A stretch of DNA of 64,000 bases, taken from positions 325,441 to 389,440 of the forward strand of contig NZ_JAMXEX010000004.1 of assembly GCF_025370775.1 (NCBI RefSeq), written 5' to 3'. The DNA comes from Ancylothrix sp. D3o (GTDB taxonomy: Bacteria > Cyanobacteriota > Cyanobacteriia > Cyanobacteriales > Oscillatoriaceae). The stretch's first letter is position 1. Each line of letters starts with the position of its first letter. The notes beneath the pieces were generated by a model. It searched no databases and had not been told where the DNA came from. It saw only the letters and a program-made list of their open reading frames with translations. Both the position numbers and the translations under genes were made by a program. This document shows positions 58,109 to 64,000 of this stretch, in pieces.

Positions 58109-59230
58109 ATGGTTTCTCAACTTTATTCAAAACGCACTGCTTTTGTCGCCTCGGCAATTGCTCTATCTTTCGGTTTAGCTTCTTGTAGCGGTTCTGGGAC
58201 AAAAGAAGCCGGTAACACAACAGGATCTACTCCAGCAGCAGGAGGAAATACACCGGCTGCAACGACGGCGGCGGGTGGCGGTCAAACTGTGAGATTAAGT
58301 GGTGCCGGTGCAACATTCCCTGCGCCACTTTATGAAACTTGGTTTGCGGAATACAACAAGAAAAACCCCAATGTTCAGATTAGCTATCAGTCGGTCGGTA
58401 GCGGTGCTGGGGTAGAACAATTTACCAAAGGAACGGTAGATTTTGGTGCTAGTGATACGGCGATGAAAGATGACGAAATCGCCAAAGCACCGAATGGCGC
58501 TTTGATGGTTCCCATGAGTGCGGGTAGTATTGTTTTGGCATATAATGCACCCGGAGTTACTAGCTTGAAACTCCCGCGCCAAGTTTACACCGATATTTTC
58601 TTGGGCAAAATTACGAAATGGAATGATGCAGCGATTGCGGCAGCAAACCCTGGTGTAAACTTGCCGGATAAAGCGATTACTGTTGTACATCGTTCTGATG
58701 GTAGCGGTACAACCGGCGTGTTTACAAAACACCTCACTGCTATTAGTGAAGATTGGAAAAATGGCCCCGGTGAAGGTAAAAGTGTAAGCTGGCCGGTGGG
58801 CAATGGCGGTAAAGGAAATGAAGGCGTTACTGAACTGATCAAACAAACTGAAGGCGCGATTGGTTACGTTGAATATGGCTATGCCAAAAACAATGGTTTA
58901 TCGATGGCAACTTTAGAAAATAAAGCCGGCAAATTTGTAGAACCAACGCCAGAAGCGGCAGCAAAAACTCTGGCTGCGGTGCAACTTCCTGAGAATTTCC
59001 GCGCTTTTATTCCTGATCCTGAAGGCGAAGCTTCTTATCCAATTGTTAGCTACACTTGGTTGTTAGTTCCCAAGAAAATTGAAGACACAGCCAAAGCGCA
59101 AGCGCTGGAAAATGTCATCAAATGGGGTTTGACAGAGGGGCAACAAATGAGCTCTCAACTTGGTTATGTTCCCCTACCTAAAGAAGTCGTTGACAAAGTT
59201 ACCCCAGTAGTTGATGCTATTGCGCCGTAA
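58109..59230 (+). CDS. pstS: phosphate ABC transporter substrate-binding lipoprotein
   Basis: A 373-residue lipoprotein with lipobox FGLASC and a Gly/Ala/Thr-rich linker (about 25-55), then the PstS fold. Phosphate-binding signatures are GAGATFPAPLYETWF, SVGSGAGVEQF and HRSDGSGTTGVFTKHL. It binds inorganic phosphate, and possibly arsenate, in the periplasm and delivers it to PstC/PstA. The Pho box lies upstream. A hairpin terminator after it may lower expression of pstC relative to pstS. Confidence 0.93.
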   Translation: MVSQLYSKRTAFVASAIALSFGLASCSGSGTKEAGNTTGSTPAAGGNTPAATTAAGGGQTVRLSGAGATFPAPLYETWFAEYNKKNPNVQISYQSVGSGAGVEQFTKGTVDFGASDTAMKDDEIAKAPNGALMVPMSAGSIVLAYNAPGVTSLKLPRQVYTDIFLGKITKWNDAAIAAANPGVNLPDKAITVVHRSDGSGTTGVFTKHLTAISEDWKNGPGEGKSVSWPVGNGGKGNEGVTELIKQTEGAIGYVEYGYAKNNGLSMATLENKAGKFVEPTPEAAAKTLAAVQLPENFRAFIPDPEGEASYPIVSYTWLLVPKKIEDTAKAQALENVIKWGLTEGQQMSSQLGYVPLPKEVVDKVTPVVDAIAP

Positions 59231-59273
59231 TTAGTGATTGATGACTGGCGATTAGCAAAAACTAGAGTTTAGC

Positions 59274-59306
59274 AACCCGGTTTGTTCAAAGAAACCGGGT
59301 TTCTTG
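59274..59306 (+). terminator. hairpin between pstS and pstC
   Basis: A perfect 10-bp stem AACCCGGTTT/AAACCGGGTT with an 8-base loop is followed by TTCTTG. It belongs to the AGAAACC-GGTTTCT family. The T run is short, so partial termination that makes more pstS than pstCA transcript is plausible. Confidence 0.65.
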
Positions 59307-59388
59307 TACTAAGAGTGCATTTTGGGACACATTTAAACTTAGAATAGACATTGACCCTTGCGGGGCTTGTTTTTCAGCAAAATCATTT

Positions 59389-60351
59389 ATGAGCATTCAC
59401 CTAAAAAACGGCGGGGACACTCGTTCGCTTACTTTTATAGAAACCGTTGAGCGGATAATGAACATCTTCTTTATCCCCTTGACTCAAATTTGTGCGTTTG
59501 CCATTGTTGGCATTTTGCTGTGGATGACTTTTGTGGTGGGGACGCAAGCATTGCCGGCTATTAGCCAATTTGGTTTGGGGTTTTTGAGTGCGACAAATTG
59601 GGACCCGGTACGCGATGAGTTTGGTGCTTTTCCACAACTTTATGGCACTATCGTTAGTTCGATTATTGCATTGCTGTTTGCTGTGCCGGTGGGTTTGGGT
59701 GTGGCGCTATTTTTGAGTGAAGATTTTTTGCCGCCAAAACTTCGGGTGATTCTTGCTTTTTTGGTGGAATTACTTGCAGCTATTCCTAGCGTGGTTTATG
59801 GTTTATGGGGACTTGCAGTTATTGTTCCCTTGTTTAAAGTAGTAGGAAATTGGTTGTACAGCACTTTTGGTTGGTTGCCCTTTTTTAGCACTCCTCCTAG
59901 CGCCACCGGCCTCGGAATGTTCCCAGCCGGTTTAGTATTAGCAATTATGGTTTTACCTACCATTGCTGCAATTTCTCGTGATGCTTTAATTTCTTTACCT
60001 CCCGATTTACGACAAGCTGCTGTTGGGCTTGGTGCCACGCGCTGGGAAACAATTATTCAAGTATTAGTGCCTGCTGCTTTTTCTGGGATTGTTGGTGCTG
60101 TAATGTTGGCATTAGGTCGTGCGTTGGGTGAGACAATGGCTGTTACCCTTTTGATTGGTAATTCTAATCAAGTTAATTCGTCTATTTTGACACCGGCTAG
60201 CACCGTTGCTTCTTTGCTGGCTAATCAATTTGCGGAAGCCGGTGGATTACAAGTTTCGGCGTTGATGTATGCTTCTTTGGTGTTGTTTGCTCTGACTTTG
60301 TTGGTGAATATTTTGGCTGAGTTATTGGTGCGAAGAGTTCAAAGAATTTAA
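59389..60351 (+). CDS. pstC: phosphate ABC transporter permease PstC
   Basis: A 320-residue membrane permease with six helices and the binding-protein-dependent transport domain (EAA loop: LRQAAVGLGATRWETIIQVLVPAA, given by core GLGATRWETI). It pairs with PstA to form the channel. The N-terminal region SLTFIETVERIMNIFF is typical of the family. It is 158 bp after pstS. Confidence 0.93.
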   Translation: MSIHLKNGGDTRSLTFIETVERIMNIFFIPLTQICAFAIVGILLWMTFVVGTQALPAISQFGLGFLSATNWDPVRDEFGAFPQLYGTIVSSIIALLFAVPVGLGVALFLSEDFLPPKLRVILAFLVELLAAIPSVVYGLWGLAVIVPLFKVVGNWLYSTFGWLPFFSTPPSATGLGMFPAGLVLAIMVLPTIAAISRDALISLPPDLRQAAVGLGATRWETIIQVLVPAAFSGIVGAVMLALGRALGETMAVTLLIGNSNQVNSSILTPASTVASLLANQFAEAGGLQVSALMYASLVLFALTLLVNILAELLVRRVQRI

Positions 60352-60418
60352 GGGTTTTTTACTGGATTTTTTGACAACTGGAAAAAATTAGAATGGTGGG
60401 CAGAGCGCCCCTACTTTT

Positions 60419-61336
60419 ATGGATCAATCTGACAAGTTTTCTGAAAGTGGATATCCCAGCAGAAGCCTCAAAAAGTCGGCTAATTCTCCTCGCACACTGT
60501 TCGGGATGGCGATGACAGGCTTAACGTTTTTTGCTGCTTTTGTTGCGCTTTTGCCTTTGTTTTTGGTGCTGGCTTATGTAGTAATTCGCGGCGGAAACCG
60601 GCTCAGTTTTGCGCTTTTTACGGAATTACCACCCACCCCAATGCAGTTGGTGGGCGGCGGTTTTGGTAATGCTATCCAAGGCACTTTAATTATGGTGGCG
60701 CTTGGGGCATTAATTAGTATTCCTGTTGGGGTACTGGCGGCGATTTATATGACTGAGTTTGCCCGCGATACTAAAGCTGCTGATTGGATTCGATTTTTTA
60801 CCAACGTCCTTAGTGGGGTTCCTTCTATTATTGTCGGGGTTTTTGCCTACGGGGTGTTGGTTTTAACGTTCAAAAATTACTCGGCTTTGGCTGGGGGTTT
60901 TGCGCTTTCTGTGTTGATGTTGCCAATTATTGTTAGGGCAACTGAGGAAGCTTTGAAGTTGGTTCCGCTGGAAATTCGCCAAGGTGCGATTGGTTTGGGG
61001 GCCACGAATTTTCAAACTGTTGTTAGGGTGGTTTTACCGGCAGCTATTCCTGCTATTGTTACCGGCACAACTTTAGCAATTGCTCGCGCTGCGGGCGAAA
61101 CTGCACCGCTTTTGTTTACGGCTCTTTTTAGTCAGTTTTATTTGCCGGTAAGCGAAGAAGGAGTGGGGGCTTTAAATCAGCCGGCGGCTTCTTTGGCGGT
61201 TTTGGTTTATAACTTTGCCACTCGTCCTTATGAAAATCAAAAAGAGTTGGCTTGGGCTGCTTCTTTGATTTTGGTTTTGTTAGTTTTGACAACCAGTATT
61301 ATCGCTCGTTTGGCCACTGCTCGCCGTACTTATTAA
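60419..61336 (+). CDS. pstA: phosphate ABC transporter permease PstA
   Basis: A 305-residue permease with six membrane helices and the EAA loop around RQGAIGLGATNFQTVVRVVLPAA (core GLGATNFQTV). It follows pstC by 67 bp. In the standard operon pstB (ATPase) comes next, but here the next gene is acr3; no ABC ATPase occurs in the window. The Arg-rich end (IIARLATARRTY) is complete. Confidence 0.93.
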   Translation: MDQSDKFSESGYPSRSLKKSANSPRTLFGMAMTGLTFFAAFVALLPLFLVLAYVVIRGGNRLSFALFTELPPTPMQLVGGGFGNAIQGTLIMVALGALISIPVGVLAAIYMTEFARDTKAADWIRFFTNVLSGVPSIIVGVFAYGVLVLTFKNYSALAGGFALSVLMLPIIVRATEEALKLVPLEIRQGAIGLGATNFQTVVRVVLPAAIPAIVTGTTLAIARAAGETAPLLFTALFSQFYLPVSEEGVGALNQPAASLAVLVYNFATRPYENQKELAWAASLILVLLVLTTSIIARLATARRTY

Positions 61337-61348
61337 TTTTTTGGTTCC

Positions 61349-61400
61349 GCGCTTTGTACAGGCGTTGCGCGCTTTGTACAGACGTTCCGCCGGAACGTCT
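61349..61400. repeat. palindromic repeat after pstA
   Basis: A direct duplication of GCGCTTTGTACAG is followed by the palindrome AGACGTTCCG-C-CGGAACGTCT at 61380-61400. Related pieces occur at 43975 and 56407. The gene boundary pstA/acr3 is thus marked by repeat DNA. Confidence 0.7.
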
Positions 61401-61463
61401 CTACCACCCCCCAATGTCGGGTACGTTCGCTTGAAACGTGCCTGATTTTTTTTCGGGCCGGTA

Positions 61464-61493
61464 TTGACATATCAACTTTTCTTGAAATAAGAT
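61464..61493 (+). promoter_or_regulatory. acr3 promoter with ArsR-type operator in the spacer
   Basis: TTGACA at 61464-61469 and TAAGAT at 61488-61493 are 18 bp apart. Between them lies ATCAA-N6-TTGAA (61471-61486), the imperfect inverted repeat form bound by ArsR/SmtB proteins. Bound ArsR would block RNA polymerase. The start of acr3 is 40 bp downstream. Confidence 0.65.
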
Positions 61494-61532
61494 AAAAGTG
61501 AAAAGAAAATAAACCTTGTAAGGGTAGCTGAA

Positions 61533-62669
61533 ATGAACAGCCCAGCAAGCACCGGCCCCGCAGTCAAAGCCGGCAACTCATTAAGTTTTTTTGAAAGATA
61601 CCTCACGCTCTGGGTGTTTCTCTGCATTGTCGCCGGCATTGCTTTAGGCCGGTTGTTCCCTGGCGTAGCCGTCGCTCTTGACGCGATGAGCATTTATCAG
61701 GTATCGATTCCAATAGCAATTTGCCTGTTTTTTATGATGTATCCCATCATGGTAAAAATTGATTTTACCCAGGCAACAAATGCCATTAGAGCACCTAAGC
61801 CGGTGATTTTAACCTTGGTGGTCAATTGGTTAATTAAACCCTTTACAATGGTCGTTTTAGCTCAATTTTTCTTAGGGCAATTATTCCGGCCATTGATCAC
61901 CGGCACCGAGATAGTACGCGGCGCTGAAATTTCCCTAGCAAACTCCTATATTGCCGGCACCATTTTATTAGGAATTGCCCCTTGTACTGCAATGGTGCTG
62001 ATGTGGGGATATTTATCCTACGGAAATCAAGCACACACCCTTGTCATGGTTGCAGTTAACTCCTTGACAATGTTGTTTCTTTATGCTCCATTAGGCCGAT
62101 GGTTACTGGCAGCAAACGATTTAGTTGTACCCTGGCAAACAATTGTTTTATCGGTTTTAATTTATGTCGGGTTGCCTTTAGCAGCGGGTATGTATAGCCG
62201 ATATTGGATACTCAAAAATAAAGGCAAAGAATGGTTTGAGAAAAAATTTCTTAACTATCTCACGCCAGTAGCCATTTCTGCTTTGCTGATTACCTTAGTT
62301 TTGCTATTTGCATTTAAAGGAGATTTAATTGTTAAAAACCCTTTGCATATATTGTTAATTGCCGTGCCGCTTTTCCTGCAAACTAACTTTATTTTCCTGA
62401 TTTCTTATGTAGCAGCCCAAAAAATGAAGCTTAGCTACGAAGATTCAGCACCGGCAGCCTTAATTGGTGCCAGCAATCATTTTGAAGTTGCAATTGCTAC
62501 CGCCGTGATGTTATTTGGTTTAAATTCTGGGGCAGCATTGGCAACCGTTGTGGGAGTTTTAATCGAAGTGCCGGTGATGTTAATGTTGGTAGAAGTTTGC
62601 AAAAAAACTGCTTTTTGGTTTCCCAGAAATCCCGAAAAAGCGAGTTTAAGAGATCCCCGGTGTTTGTGA
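61533..62669 (+). CDS. acr3: arsenite efflux transporter ACR3
   Basis: A 378-residue membrane protein of the ACR3 (bile/arsenite/riboflavin) group with about ten helices and the conserved Cys in [19 protein letters not shown]. It pumps As(III) out of the cell. The start with [23 protein letters not shown] is normal for cyanobacterial ACR3. The arsC gene follows after 33 bp, so arsenate reduced by ArsC is exported here. Confidence 0.95.
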   Translation: MNSPASTGPAVKAGNSLSFFERYLTLWVFLCIVAGIALGRLFPGVAVALDAMSIYQVSIPIAICLFFMMYPIMVKIDFTQATNAIRAPKPVILTLVVNWLIKPFTMVVLAQFFLGQLFRPLITGTEIVRGAEISLANSYIAGTILLGIAPCTAMVLMWGYLSYGNQAHTLVMVAVNSLTMLFLYAPLGRWLLAANDLVVPWQTIVLSVLIYVGLPLAAGMYSRYWILKNKGKEWFEKKFLNYLTPVAISALLITLVLLFAFKGDLIVKNPLHILLIAVPLFLQTNFIFLISYVAAQKMKLSYEDSAPAALIGASNHFEVAIATAVMLFGLNSGAALATVVGVLIEVPVMLMLVEVCKKTAFWFPRNPEKASLRDPRCL

Positions 62670-62688
62670 TTGAAAAAACAGTTTCCGA

Positions 62689-62702
62689 AGGACAAATGAC
62701 AA
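62689..62702. repeat. short heptamer repeat at the arsC start
   Basis: GGACAAA and TGACAAA sit directly before the arsC ATG, in the same register as the other STRR arrays. The repeat DNA may provide the GAAGGA ribosome site. Confidence 0.55.
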
Positions 62703-63095
62703 ATGAAAAAAGTAATGTTTGTGTGCAAAAGAAATTCTTGCCGGTCGCAAATGGCAGAAGGATTTGGGAGAATATTAGGGAAAGGTAAAATTGAAGTTGT
62801 CAGTTCAGGATTAGAAGCTAGTAGAGTTCACCCCACAGCCGTGCAAGTTATGTCAGAAATTGATATAGATATCACCGGCCAAAAATCCAAAGCCTTGAGT
62901 GATTTTAAAGCCGAAGATTTTGATGCAGTCATTTCCTTGTGTGGGTGTGGAGTAAACTTACCCGAAGAATGGGTAACAAGAGAAATTTTTGAAGATTGGC
63001 AACTCGAAGATCCCGATGGTAAACCCTGGGAAACTTTTCAGAGAGTACGGGATGAAATCAAAGAAAAAGTAGAAAAATTAGTCAATAGCCAGTAG
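62703..63095 (+). CDS. arsC: arsenate reductase, cyanobacterial low-molecular-weight phosphatase type
   Basis: A 130-residue arsenate reductase with the P-loop C-x5-R (Cys8 to Arg14 in VCKRNSCRSQMAEG) and the second cysteine pair Cys80/Cys82 in SLCGCGVNLP. This is the Synechocystis-type ArsC that uses Cys8, Cys80 and Cys82 with glutathione and glutaredoxin to reduce As(V) to As(III). WVTREIFEDWQLEDPDG is typical. It is the last gene of the ars set. Confidence 0.94.
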   Translation: MKKVMFVCKRNSCRSQMAEGFGRILGKGKIEVVSSGLEASRVHPTAVQVMSEIDIDITGQKSKALSDFKAEDFDAVISLCGCGVNLPEEWVTREIFEDWQLEDPDGKPWETFQRVRDEIKEKVEKLVNSQ

Positions 63096-63218
63096 TCATT
63101 TGTACCAGTGACCACAGCCAGAGATTAAAATAACTTATCTTTAGCATAGACCATAAGCAGAAGAGACAGATTTTAGTGTATTTATGGGGGTAGATGTAAA
63201 CCCTTAACTTCCCCCAGT

Positions 63219-63971
63219 ATGTTTTCTATAGACTCATCAAAGAGTCCCACCATGCCAGAAATCGGACAAACAGGCAGAATTCTAGTCGTGGAAGACGAGG
63301 CATTGATCCGCGATATGCTCGTTTTAGCCTTAGAAGAAGAAGGCTTCTCGGTAACAACCGCCCCCGACGGACGAACAGCCTTAAACTTAATTAGCGAAAC
63401 CACGCAAAAACAGGGGGAATTTCCCTTTGATGCCATGATACTTGACTTAATGCTGCCGCAAGTCAACGGTCTGGATTTGTGCCGGTTGTTACGCCATCAA
63501 GGTAATAACGTTCCGATTTTAATTTTAAGTGCCAAAGTCAGCGAAACCGACCGGGTTCTGGGGCTAGAAGTAGGCGCAGACGACTATCTCACCAAACCGT
63601 TTAGTATGCGGGAATTGGTCGCCCGAATGCGAGCCTTATTGCGCCGGCAACGTTTAAACTACCAACCTCAACCGCAAACCCTAAACTTTGGCGACATCAC
63701 CCTTTACCCCCAAGAATGTCGCGTTATTGTCCGGGGAGAAGAACTCAATCTCTCGCCCAAAGAATACCGCTTACTGGATTTATTTATGAGTTCCCCCCGT
63801 CGCGTCTGGTCGCGTGATCAACTGCTAGATCAAGTGTGGGGGGCTGATTTTATCGGCGATAGCAAAACTGTAGACGTGCATATTCGCTGGTTGCGCGAAA
63901 AACTCGAACGTGACCCCAGCCAACCAGAATATATCATCACAGTTCGAGGCTTTGGATATCGGTTAGGGTAG
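63219..63971 (+). CDS. OmpR/PhoB-family response regulator (SphR candidate)
   Basis: A 250-residue regulator with a receiver domain (VEDEALIRD acidic pocket; phospho-acceptor Asp76 in MILDLMLPQ; Lys in YLTKPFSMRE) and a winged-helix domain (WSRDQLLDQVWGADF, KTVDVHIRWLREKLE, TVRGFGYRLG). The output domain is of the PhoB/RegX3 type, and the gene lies by pst genes behind a Pho box. This makes it a candidate SphR, the cyanobacterial PhoB, but the position alone does not prove it. An alternative start is ATG 63252, which has a better upstream purine stretch. The cognate histidine kinase would be beyond the window. Confidence 0.8.
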   Translation: MFSIDSSKSPTMPEIGQTGRILVVEDEALIRDMLVLALEEEGFSVTTAPDGRTALNLISETTQKQGEFPFDAMILDLMLPQVNGLDLCRLLRHQGNNVPILILSAKVSETDRVLGLEVGADDYLTKPFSMRELVARMRALLRRQRLNYQPQPQTLNFGDITLYPQECRVIVRGEELNLSPKEYRLLDLFMSSPRRVWSRDQLLDQVWGADFIGDSKTVDVHIRWLREKLERDPSQPEYIITVRGFGYRLG

Positions 63972-64000
63972 TGATTACAGGTTAGTTAAACTTTCTTAAT

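Overview
The window is chromosomal DNA of a cyanobacterium, most likely a filamentous, oscillatorialean-type one. Photosynthesis and lineage markers support this: psaC, ycf35, rpaB next to radA, a CCB-type cytochrome b6f assembly factor, a CAAD/CURT1 membrane protein, an SLH-domain porin, and dnaE ending in a split-intein N half. Intergenic heptamer repeats of the STRR type, several palindromic repeat families and a very frequent CCGG-core word (GCCGG/CCGGC) fit the same picture. I saw no rRNA, tRNA or CRISPR array.

Layout. 1-5.7 kb (minus strand): dnaE N-terminal half with its split-intein fragment, followed 10 bp downstream by the start of a free-standing LAGLIDADG homing-endonuclease-like gene that runs off the left edge; then an alpha/beta hydrolase and gatA. 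5.9-11 kb is accessory: a protein-arginine deiminase homologue, an orphan toxin/immunity-like pair, a fresh IS1-family insertion with perfect 8-bp target duplication, a Uma2 nuclease and a secreted TPR protein. 11-21 kb is core metabolism: glmS, psaC, an HdrB-like Fe-S protein, acpP-fabF, tkt and ubiD. 20.9-25.9 kb: a chimeric zinc ribbon-NYN-LOTUS protein, a YiaA/B protein, the DUF2997-ycf35-ferredoxin operon and a TPR protein. 26-31.5 kb: pilB-pilT-pilC plus a small unknown gene (type IV pili). 32-37.8 kb: grpE-dnaK-dnaJ-tusA-rsgA. 38.3-41.8 kb: a giant RTX/FG-GAP surface or secreted protein with seven nearly identical repeats. 42-56 kb: D-lactate dehydrogenase, CAAD protein, aroA, a porin, an amino-acid permease, lipoproteins, a CCB factor, rpaB and radA. 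56.6-64 kb: a creatininase-family protein, then arsR-pstS-pstC-pstA-acr3-arsC and an OmpR-type response regulator.

Working together. The last block joins phosphate uptake (pstS behind a clear five-unit Pho box; pstC, pstA, but no pstB in the window) to arsenic defence (ArsR, ACR3 efflux, ArsC reductase). An ArsR-like operator lies between the -35 and -10 of the acr3 promoter. Because arsenate enters cells through phosphate carriers, this is a coherent phosphate/arsenate unit. The chaperone, pilus and fatty-acid clusters are ordinary housekeeping blocks.

The most unusual feature is the pairing of the split DnaE intein with a separate homing-endonuclease gene. Next are the transposon-type zinc ribbon fused to a NYN/LOTUS RNA-metabolism protein, the bacterial arginine deiminase, and the ars/pst locus lacking PstB.
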